This document shows, piece by piece, positions 1 through 4,402 of a stretch of DNA of 5,472 nucleotides. The position numbers were made by a program, and so were the translations under genes. Origin of the DNA: an uncultured Thalassolituus sp. (GTDB taxonomy: Bacteria; Pseudomonadota; Gammaproteobacteria; Pseudomonadales; Oceanobacteraceae); the NCBI GenBank assembly GCA_913054055.1, contig CAJXIT010000247.1:1-5472 (forward strand). Reading direction: 5' to 3'. The first letter of the stretch is position 1. Every line of letters starts with the position of its first letter. The notes under the pieces are model-generated. The model searched no databases and had not been told where the DNA came from. It worked only from the letters and a program-made list of their open reading frames with translations.

Positions 1-217
1 CTCAGCATATATCGCGCAGGGGCTGCGCTCGTACGAGGCCAGACCTCTGGCCGATAGAACTCAGCGTATATCGCGCAGGGGCTGCGCTCGTACGAGGCCA
101 GACCTCTGGCCGATTGAACTCAGCATATATCGCGCAGGGGCTGCGCTCGTACGAGGCCAGACCTCTGGCCGATTGAGCTCAGCATATATCGCGCAAGGGC
201 TGCGCTCGCACGAGGCC
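1..217. repeat. 59-bp tandem array of REP-like inverted doublets (3 full units plus a 40-bp partial)
   Basis: Units lie at 1-59, 60-118, 119-177 and 178-217 (truncated), and the full copies differ at only a few bases. Each full unit holds three symmetric elements: hairpin GCGCAG-GGG-CTGCGC (14-28 in unit 1), palindrome CTCGTACGAG (28-37) and hairpin GGCCAGA-CC-TCTGGCC (37-52). Read outward from the central GTAC, both strands show the same plan: GTAC, GAG, a GC stem-loop, then CGAT. That plan resembles Pseudomonas REP elements, which have a GTAG/GTGG start, GAGCG, a stem-loop and CGCGA(T/A), and are mobilised by RAYT transposases. Each unit therefore looks like two REPs in inverted orientation sharing one GTAC. 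The array may continue left of the window. The tandem repetition and symmetry are seen directly; the REP assignment is inferred. Confidence 0.85.
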
Positions 218-224
218 CTAGTTA

Positions 225-539
225 TTACAATGGCTGAAAGTGCTCAACCAAAGGAAAGGGGTCATAAAAGTGATGCAATAATGCCCGCCACTGTTGATAC
301 TCATCCGAACCTCTAAAGCCTTCTGTATGATCCTCTAAGGTTTCCCAGCGTACTAACAGTACATATCGATTAGGTAGCTCGATACTGCGCTGTAAATCAT
401 GACTGATGTAGCCTTTCATTGAAGCAATAATGGCCTGAGCCTTTTTAAAGCTTTGCTCAAACTCTTGGGTGCGTGCCGGAATCACATCCAGCATGGCGAT
501 CTCTAACACGCTTGAATCGGTTGTCTGACGGGGATTCAT
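225..539 (-). CDS. Antibiotic biosynthesis monooxygenase (ABM) family protein
   Basis: This 104-residue protein has the pattern of small ABM-domain proteins, which are dimeric ferredoxin-like alpha/beta barrels related to quinol monooxygenase YgiN. Recognisable stretches are VLEIAMLDVIPA (first strand, residues 11-22), a helix rich in F, K and A (27-41), MKGYISHDLQRSIE (41-54), RYVLLVRWETLEDHTEGFR (58-76) and a C-terminal HHFYDPFPLVEHF segment (89-101). The W65-E66 and H89-H90 region is typical of this subgroup. Substrate and activity cannot be read from sequence, and many relatives may be heme- or quinone-related or non-catalytic. The ATG is preceded by AAGGTCAGG. The gene starts 25 bp after the Rof-like gene ends, so the two are probably co-transcribed. 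The stop codon lies 7 bp from the repeat array. Confidence 0.85.
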   Translation of the reverse strand: MNPRQTTDSSVLEIAMLDVIPARTQEFEQSFKKAQAIIASMKGYISHDLQRSIELPNRYVLLVRWETLEDHTEGFRGSDEYQQWRALLHHFYDPFPLVEHFQPL

Positions 540-564
540 ATCCTGACCTTGTTCAATGTCCTTA

Positions 565-810
565 TTAAGAAAAACGTACCTGAGTGAAATGCGGGTTAGG
601 GGTAATGGCCGTAAGCACCTCTAATTCCTCCAGCTCCACAAGTATCTGGCCGTGATCGGTTTGTAGTTTTAAACACTCTTGCTTAGCTTCATTCTTCGCG
701 GTATCTAACGCGATGCCATCAGTATGACGGCCACTTTTAAATGTCAGGCGAACTTGATAGCGGAACATACAGGCTATTTCTATGTAGTCGTATTGATGGC
801 AAGTGATCAT
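565..810 (-). CDS. rof: Rho-binding antiterminator, Rof/YaeO family
   Basis: The 81-residue product matches the Rof (YaeO) family in length and layout. E. coli Rof is a small Sm-like barrel protein that binds hexameric Rho at its primary RNA-binding site and blocks Rho-dependent termination. The diagnostic N-terminal segment is CHQYDYIEIAC (residues 4-14), corresponding to the CDDYDNLELAC type of block. Beta-strands follow: FRYQVRLTFKSGRHTDGIALDT (16-37), ECLKLQT (45-51) and ILVELEELEVLTAIT (56-70), ending in a V-R-F strand. The ATG at 808-810 is favoured over M15 because the conserved block precedes M15, and because AAGG lies about nine bases upstream. It is the first gene of an apparent two-gene operon with the ABM gene. 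Family assignment is by pattern recognition; binding to Rho is inferred. Confidence 0.8.
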   Translation of the reverse strand: MITCHQYDYIEIACMFRYQVRLTFKSGRHTDGIALDTAKNEAKQECLKLQTDHGQILVELEELEVLTAITPNPHFTQVRFS

Positions 811-861
811 TTTTTTGGCCTTAGCAGAAGCCTATTAGCTTACATGTTAAACCCAGAAGGG

Positions 862-939
862 GGCCACAGTTGTTTGTCATATTAAAAAGCTATCAGGTTC
901 ATTTAATTAATTAAATATACTAATTGATAGGCTGTGGCC
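862..939. repeat. Nested inverted repeats in the rof/DUF2061 divergent intergenic region
   Basis: Three symmetric elements are nested. The outer arms are GGCCACAG (862-869) and CTGTGGCC (932-939), perfect over 8 bp. The middle arms are CTATCA (890-895) and TGATAG (925-930). The centre is the perfect 16-bp palindrome ATTTAATTAATTAAAT (901-916). The interior is AT-rich and the outer arms GC-rich. The region lies between divergent genes, so it could hold operators, extrude as a cruciform, or be a small inverted-repeat element. The role is unknown; only the symmetry is certain. Confidence 0.6.
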
Positions 940-943
940 ATAC

Positions 944-957
944 TGAATACATATTCA
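944..957. promoter_or_regulatory. Inverted repeat TGAATA-CA-TATTCA upstream of the DUF2061 gene
   Basis: This is a perfect 6-2-6 inverted repeat ending 29 bp before the DUF2061 ATG. It overlaps a weak possible -10 (TACATA, 948-953) whose -35 would be TTGATA (924-929, spacer 18). Position and symmetry suit a dimeric repressor or activator site. Its shape resembles the MarR-linked repeats further right, but the half-sites differ, so a different regulator would be expected. Confidence 0.35.
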
Positions 958-986
958 ATTACCCGCACAAGCATTAGGAGTACAAC

Positions 987-1178
987 ATGAAAAAAACAAT
1001 GAGTTTTGCTGCTGTTCATTTCACGGTTGCATTCACCTTAACTTACTTTATGACGGGTGACATTGTCATAGGAGGGGCCATCGCATTAATTGAGCCAGCC
1101 TTAAACACCGTGGCATTCTACTTTCATGAAAAGGTATGGGGCATGCATTCAGCTGAAGAGGCCATGATTGAAGCCTAA
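987..1178 (+). CDS. DUF2061 family small membrane protein
   Basis: This 63-residue protein carries the DUF2061 signature over nearly its whole length: MKKTMSFAAVHFTVAFTLTY (1-20), TGDIVIGGAIALIEPALNT (23-41) and a VAFYFHEKVW end (42-51). Two hydrophobic segments at about 6-22 and 26-45 should cross the inner membrane. The function of the family is not established. AGGAG (976-980) lies six bases before the ATG, a strong ribosome-binding site that fixes the start. The gene stands alone on the plus strand, divergent from rof and convergent with the HDOD gene. The C-terminal tail HSAEEAMIEA is short and acidic. Confidence 0.85.
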   Translation: MKKTMSFAAVHFTVAFTLTYFMTGDIVIGGAIALIEPALNTVAFYFHEKVWGMHSAEEAMIEA

Positions 1179-1194
1179 TGTCAGGAGTCTCACA

Positions 1195-1221
1195 ATGTGG
1201 ACCATGCCCAGGATATTATAA
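1195..1221 (+). other. Eight-codon ORF with a strong SD after the DUF2061 gene
   Basis: AGGAG (1183-1187) is followed after seven bases by ATG and the peptide MWTMPRIL, then TAA. The stop overlaps the last codons of the convergent HDOD gene. It could be a leader-like micro-ORF, or the surviving start of a gene otherwise deleted. Chance is also possible. No homology can be judged at this length. Confidence 0.15.
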
Positions 1222-2088
1222 ATTGAGTTGGAGCCGCATGGCTTCACACTCGTCATTGACCATGGGTAATATGGCTTCAATCTGCTTCATATTTAATGAA
1301 ACAGGTTGAAGCTCGCTAGTGAATGCCGTGGTAATGATGTCTATCAGATTGGCATCGTCATGTTTCATGGTTAACACACTGATGCGATCGGCCACTTGAA
1401 TCACCTTTAATAGATTCAACAAATGCTCATCATGTTTGGCCACCAGCTGATATTGCTTAGGGTGATAAATATGGTGGTAGCCCACTACCCAGCGTACACA
1501 ATCGGGCATGCTCCATTTAATACAAATTTGTTGCCCAATTTTCGCATGGTCTGAACCCACAAACTCCGTTTCAATTTTGACCAGTTCTTGCGGGGTATGC
1601 CAGTCTTCGGATTCCACTTGTTTAAACTCTTCAGGAATTTGGTCAAACATAGCAAAGCGGCCAATGTCGTGCATAAGTCCACATAAATAGGCCTGTGACG
1701 GATCCACTTTTAAATTTGAGTGGGCGCGAGCCAAACATTGCCCCCAAACCGCCACTTGCACTGAATGCAGCCACAAATCTTTTTCGTGCTGATCAGAAGG
1801 CACAAATACTTTAAGTACCGCCAAAGACGTAATCAATCCAGCAATGGCGTTTGCACCAATTCGCGATACGGCTTCTTCAAGGGTTTTGATTTGAGCCACA
1901 GGGGCATTGGCGGCACTGTTGGCCAATCTAATGATCTGAATAGTGAAGGTGGGGTCATGTTTAGCTAGATCAAGAATATCATCGTAGTAATTGTCATCTT
2001 GCGGGTTTAATCGCAGTAACGACACCACAACATCCGGCAGCAAAGGAAGCTCATCCAACTTTTTATCTATGTCTACTTTAACCGTCAT
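1216..2088 (-). CDS. HDOD domain signalling protein
   Basis: This 290-residue protein is a stand-alone HDOD domain, a divergent HD-superfamily domain found in bacterial signalling and stress or motility regulation. Visible landmarks are LPLLPDVV near the N terminus (14-21), LAKHDPTFTIQIIRLANSA (41-59), the helix EEAVSRIGANAIAGL (71-85), HSVQVAVW (108-115), the core LCGLMHDIGRFAMF with H140-D141 (135-148), GSDHAKIGQQI (178-188, H181), GYHHIYHP (203-210) and VADRISVL (232-239, D234). The residues that bind metal in active HD and HD-GYP enzymes appear to be kept, but HDOD proteins usually have no demonstrated enzyme activity. No receiver or GGDEF domain is attached. AAGG lies seven bases before the ATG. 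It overlaps nothing but the 8-codon ORF at its 3' end. Confidence 0.88.
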   Translation of the reverse strand: MTVKVDIDKKLDELPLLPDVVVSLLRLNPQDDNYYDDILDLAKHDPTFTIQIIRLANSAANAPVAQIKTLEEAVSRIGANAIAGLITSLAVLKVFVPSDQHEKDLWLHSVQVAVWGQCLARAHSNLKVDPSQAYLCGLMHDIGRFAMFDQIPEEFKQVESEDWHTPQELVKIETEFVGSDHAKIGQQICIKWSMPDCVRWVVGYHHIYHPKQYQLVAKHDEHLLNLLKVIQVADRISVLTMKHDDANLIDIITTAFTSELQPVSLNMKQIEAILPMVNDECEAMRLQLNL

Positions 2089-2342
2089 TGAGCAGCCTTA
2101 TCAGCACAAATAACAAGGATATATGTGAAGTATAGGCCTATATATCTATTTATATGAGTTTTTAATGGACAGAATATACACCCTATTTATAAATGATAAT
2201 GGGGCTAGAAAGGCTGTATGTATTTTGAATGTTAGAATCGGGATGAAACGGAATAATGGGCTTGGGGGATGATTGGGCGGGCAAGCCGCACACTGGATGC
2301 AGCTTGTCATGCTGTTTCGTAAAGATTCAGAATCCATTGGGT
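2089..2342. other. Intergenic region, AT-rich near the HDOD start
   Basis: This 254-bp gap separates two minus-strand genes. Near the HDOD gene it has the 12-bp palindrome TATAGGCCTATA (2131-2142) overlapping a possible minus-strand -10, TATACT (2129-2134), with no convincing -35. Near the membrane-protein gene is a hairpin, CAAGCCGC (2282-2289) with GCAGCTTG (2299-2306), pairing apart from one mismatch that is a G-U wobble on the minus-strand transcript. No T-run follows it, so it is not called a terminator. No gene is supported here. Confidence 0.4.
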
Positions 2343-2753
2343 TTAGCCAGCGGGTGTGCTTTTTGAAAAATGCACATAACTTACCCAAGCAAAAAAGGCC
2401 ATAAAAGCAAAATCATTCATGCCGTAAATGGTGTAAAAGATGCCGGCAAACAGATCGTTTTGATAAACAGCGGACAGCGAGTTATTCATCATCCAAATCA
2501 CCCAAACCACAAAATACACCAGCTTCTCTATGGCAAAAGCCGCGGCTAAATAGGCCATGCTTGACTGAACAAAGGCCGCCCCTAAATAGGCCAAGCCCCA
2601 GACCATAATCATTAACAAACCAAAATTAGACATGACAACAGGATCAGCCCCATTGATTGCAGTATTGGTAAAGGCTTTAGAAAATAGCAGTACGCCGCCA
2701 ATGTTCATTAGGGCCGCTAATATAAAACCATTTTTTATTATTTTATCTGACAT
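2343..2753 (-). CDS. Uncharacterised four-helix integral membrane protein
   Basis: The product is 136 residues from the ATG at 2751-2753. Hydrophobic segments at about 8-26, 42-62, 66-88 and 100-127 predict four transmembrane helices with a short polar tail (HFSKSTPAG). Conserved-looking stretches are NIGGVLLFSKAFTN (17-30), DPVVMSNFGLLMIMVWGLAY (37-56), FAIEKLVYFVVWVIW (73-87) and FYTIYGMNDFAFM (106-118). The pattern is one I associate with unnamed proteins of marine gammaproteobacteria, but I cannot name a family or function. An upstream in-frame ATG at 2876 would add 41 residues without an evident SD, whereas AAGAG (2761-2765) sits seven bases before the chosen start. It is divergent from the marR-like gene, so it may share its control region. 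Confidence 0.75.
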   Translation of the reverse strand: MSDKIIKNGFILAALMNIGGVLLFSKAFTNTAINGADPVVMSNFGLLMIMVWGLAYLGAAFVQSSMAYLAAAFAIEKLVYFVVWVIWMMNNSLSAVYQNDLFAGIFYTIYGMNDFAFMAFFAWVSYVHFSKSTPAG

Positions 2754-2760
2754 TAAACAT

Positions 2761-2765
2761 CTCTT
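2761..2765 (-). promoter_or_regulatory. Ribosome-binding site deciding the start of the membrane protein gene
   Basis: The minus strand reads AAGAG, seven bases before the ATG at 2753. This supports the 136-residue form over the 177-residue form beginning at 2876. Confidence 0.5.
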
Positions 2766-2885
2766 ATGAAAATGACTGGTTGAAAGTAAACTAACCGAGC
2801 ATATCCCAATGACGAGCAGCTGTAAAAAGCGAATTAATGCCAAGCATTTACAATGACCTAGTAATAACACCGTCACAAGCCCACA

Positions 2886-2916
2886 CTATTGGCTGATTTT
2901 CCCTGCCAATAGGGAA
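2886..2916. promoter_or_regulatory. Two overlapping inverted repeats upstream of the marR-like gene
   Basis: CTATTGGC (2886-2893) and GCCAATAG (2905-2912) form a perfect 8-bp inverted repeat with an 11-base spacer. TTCCCT (2899-2904) and AGGGAA (2911-2916) form a second, 6-bp repeat with a 6-base loop. They share bases, so only one could form at a time. They sit directly beside the predicted MarR operator in the divergent intergenic region and may be binding sites of another regulator or part of the promoter. Confidence 0.4.
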
Positions 2917-2922
2917 TACTTT

Positions 2923-2936
2923 GTTGTATGTGCAAC
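2923..2936. promoter_or_regulatory. Predicted MarR operator O1 (autoregulation)
   Basis: GTTGTATGTGCAAC is an inverted repeat with half-sites GTTGTA and TGCAAC around TG, with one asymmetric base. It differs at one base from the site at 3392-3405. It ends 23 bp before the marR-like ATG, where a repressor would cover the promoter. MarR proteins commonly bind such palindromes in their own promoters; binding here is inferred. Confidence 0.6.
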
Positions 2937-2959
2937 TAAATGAAATAGCCTAGCAAGCT

Positions 2960-3376
2960 ATGTTTGATCGATGCCTATATTTTAATACCAACCACCTTGC
3001 TCGCTTAATCGAAAAAAGGTGGAAAGACGCCTACGGAGAACTGGGCCTTGCCCCCGCCCATGCCTATTTATTGCGGCTGATACTTCAGCAGCCGGGATTA
3101 ATGCAAAAAGACATAGCCGTGCAACTGCACCTAGAAAAATCCACCATTACACGGTTTGTGCAAAAGATGTCAGATGCTGGTTACTTAAAAAGAAAGATAC
3201 CTGCTTCAGGAAGTTTGAAAGAACAAGCCATATTCCCAACCGCCAAGGCGAAAAAGATTGAAAAACCCCTTAATGATATTGGCGATCAACTTTATAAAAG
3301 CATGCAAAGCCTGCTCAGTGAAAAAGATTTAATACAATTGGTAACCAGCATTAAAGACACGGCTAAAAAAGTGTAA
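2960..3376 (+). CDS. MarR family transcriptional regulator
   Basis: This 138-residue protein has standard MarR length and order. An N-terminal dimerisation helix (5-27) is followed by GLAPAHAYLLRLIL (29-42), the helix LMQKDIAVQLHL (47-58), the recognition helix EKSTITRFVQKMSDAGYL (59-76), a short wing (77-93) and a C-terminal dimerisation helix (100-136). The wing, KRKIPASGSLKEQAIFPT, lacks the usual D-x-R pair. Cys5 lies near the N terminus in a CLYFNTN context; OhrR-type sensors also have an N-terminal Cys, but the spacing to the following Tyr is different, so redox sensing is only a possibility. The SD is weak. A matching inverted repeat lies upstream and another just after the gene, which argues for autorepression and control of the downstream gene. 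The ligand is unknown. Confidence 0.88.
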   Translation: MFDRCLYFNTNHLARLIEKRWKDAYGELGLAPAHAYLLRLILQQPGLMQKDIAVQLHLEKSTITRFVQKMSDAGYLKRKIPASGSLKEQAIFPTAKAKKIEKPLNDIGDQLYKSMQSLLSEKDLIQLVTSIKDTAKKV

Positions 3377-3390
3377 TTTTTTAACTAAAA

Positions 3391-3406
3391 GGTTGTATGT
3401 ACAACC
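3391..3406. promoter_or_regulatory. Predicted MarR operator O2, next to the SD of the DUF1330-like gene
   Basis: GGTTGTATGTACAACC is a perfect 7-2-7 inverted repeat. Its inner 14 bases match the site upstream of the marR-like gene except at one position. It begins 14 bp after the marR stop and ends directly against the AAGGAG of the next gene. A bound dimer would block transcription entering the gene; the repeat could also form a short hairpin in the transcript. Confidence 0.65.
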
Positions 3407-3412
3407 AAGGAG
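3407..3412 (+). promoter_or_regulatory. Ribosome-binding site deciding the start at 3418
   Basis: AAGGAG sits five bases before the ATG at 3418. An ATG at 3397 in the same frame falls inside the operator and has no SD, so the shorter protein is preferred. Confidence 0.75.
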
Positions 3413-3417
3413 TCAGC

Positions 3418-3705
3418 ATGAAACTACTAATATTTTCACTCATGATCATAGATGCCAGTATGTATCAAGAATACCGCAATCAAATCAAACCCGTTATGGA
3501 ACGGCATGGCATCACTGTCAAATATGAATACACAATTGATTCGGTGATCAGTAGTCAACAGCCTGAAGACCGGGTTAACCGCTTAGCGGTATTTGAATAT
3601 TCGGATCAATTTAATATTGATACGTTTTTTAATGACCCTGAGTATCAGAACGCCAAGCCTTTATTGTTGGCATCCAGTGAAAATGTGACGGTAATTTTAA
3701 AATAG
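3418..3705 (+). CDS. DUF1330-like small alpha/beta barrel protein
   Basis: The 95-residue product resembles DUF1330 and related dimeric alpha/beta-barrel proteins. It shows a first strand MKLLIFSLMIID (1-12), YQEYRNQIKPVMERHG (16-31), a second strand VKYEYTIDSV (34-43), RLAVFEYSD (55-63), and FFNDPEYQNAKPLLLASS (70-87) with the EY-x-x-x-KPL signature, then a final VTVILK strand. No enzymatic residue can be assigned; DUF1330 functions are unsettled. The gene follows the marR-like gene by 41 bp on the same strand, with a predicted operator in the gap. It is therefore the likely regulated target, and a hairpin terminator follows. The fold is shared with ABM proteins such as the one at 225-539, but the two sequences are not obviously alike. 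Confidence 0.75.
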   Translation: MKLLIFSLMIIDASMYQEYRNQIKPVMERHGITVKYEYTIDSVISSQQPEDRVNRLAVFEYSDQFNIDTFFNDPEYQNAKPLLLASSENVTVILK

Positions 3706-3779
3706 AAAAGTGAAATTCAGCAGTGAAGTGGGCTAAAGAAGTAAGGAAGGTGAAATAGGGAAGAATAGAGCAAGAAAAC

Positions 3780-3808
3780 AGCCTTAGCTCATATTAAGGC
3801 TTTTTCTT
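3780..3808. terminator. Bidirectional Rho-independent terminator
   Basis: AGCCTTA (3780-3786) and TAAGGCT (3795-3801) form a perfect 7-bp stem with an 8-base loop. On the plus strand TTTTTCTT follows; on the minus strand the stem is followed by GTTTTCTT. It lies between the convergent DUF1330-like and YdeI-like genes and should stop both. The TAA of the minus-strand gene (3794-3796) lies at the stem-loop border, so that gene ends inside its own terminator. Confidence 0.8.
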
Positions 3809-4366
3809 CTGCGCCAATAAATTCATAAATTTATCAAACCGTCGCTGGCGGGTTTCCGCTTTTTTAGCACTGCCTAGGCCATGGGCAATCACATAGCGGC
3901 TAGACTTTGTTAGCGTTGCATAAAACTGCTTAGCGACGGGTATCGCTTCTAGTGCGTTAATAAAATCCTCAGGTACCGCCATTTCACTAACAGAATAAGC
4001 ATTGTCCCAACGGCCATCGGCTTTAGCCGCTTCAACGTGTTTCATCCCCGCCGCTTGCATGCGGCCTTCGCTAATTAAACGCTCAGCATGATTGCAATTG
4101 CGTTTAGACCAAATACTGCGTGATTTCCTAGGAGTGATGCGTTGAAGGTAACTTTGATCATCAAGGGATTTTTTAATGCCATCAATCCAGCCCCAGCACA
4201 AAGATTCAATCACCACATTATCCCAAGAGTCACTGGCCATATTTGTGTGTTTTTTGTATATCTTAATCCATAGCTCAGTTTCGCTGGCGTGATGCTGCTT
4301 AAGCCATGTGGCAAGGTCTTGCGCATGACTGAAAGACAGTGTGAGATCGGGAGTAGGGTTGGGCAT
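3794..4366 (-). CDS. YdeI/OmpD-associated (OmdA) family protein
   Basis: The 190-residue length is normal for the bacterial YdeI/OmdA family (COG4430 type). Typical motifs are present: HAQDLATWLKQHHASETELWIKIYKK (14-39), the signature CWGWIDGI (57-64), ITPRKSRSIWSKRN (77-90), an A-rich helix (104-118) and a basic C-terminal helix SAKKAETRQRRFDKFMNLL (166-184). No signal peptide is seen, so it should be cytoplasmic. The family name refers to bacteriocin protection and OmpD association, but the molecular activity is not established. No clear SD precedes the ATG. The gene lies 36 bp downstream of the secreted-protein ORF on the same strand and ends in a terminator. An attC-like site is not seen on either side, so it is probably ordinary chromosome. 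Confidence 0.85.
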   Translation of the reverse strand: MPNPTPDLTLSFSHAQDLATWLKQHHASETELWIKIYKKHTNMASDSWDNVVIESLCWGWIDGIKKSLDDQSYLQRITPRKSRSIWSKRNCNHAERLISEGRMQAAGMKHVEAAKADGRWDNAYSVSEMAVPEDFINALEAIPVAKQFYATLTKSSRYVIAHGLGSAKKAETRQRRFDKFMNLLAQKKKP

Positions 4367-4402
4367 AATTTAATGGATGGCGTGTTTATATAATAAAAAT
4401 CA

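Noticed and set aside
1..217. CRISPR array
   Set aside because: The units are contiguous near-identical copies with no unique spacers, so this is a tandem repeat.
1485..1968. ORFs of 60-67 codons in other frames inside the HDOD gene
   Set aside because: They lie wholly within a well-supported coding region and show no family-like sequence.
2282..2306. Rho-independent terminator after the membrane-protein gene
   Set aside because: A hairpin can form, but C/G-rich sequence follows it instead of a T-run.
2146..2388. Minus-strand ORF of 80 codons between the HDOD and membrane-protein genes
   Set aside because: It overlaps the end of the membrane-protein gene in another frame, has no family-like pattern and no convincing SD; the region looks intergenic.
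2778..2796. Third MarR operator (GGTT...AACC) near the membrane-protein start
   Set aside because: Only the outer four bases are symmetric, and the spacing and core differ from the two matching sites.
2754..2876. N-terminal extension of the four-helix membrane protein to 177 residues
   Set aside because: The added residues lack an evident SD and do not look like the rest of the protein; a suitably spaced AAGAG supports the start at 2753.
3019..3261. 80-codon plus-strand ORF inside the marR-like gene
   Set aside because: It is a frame shadow; the MarR frame has a full domain pattern.
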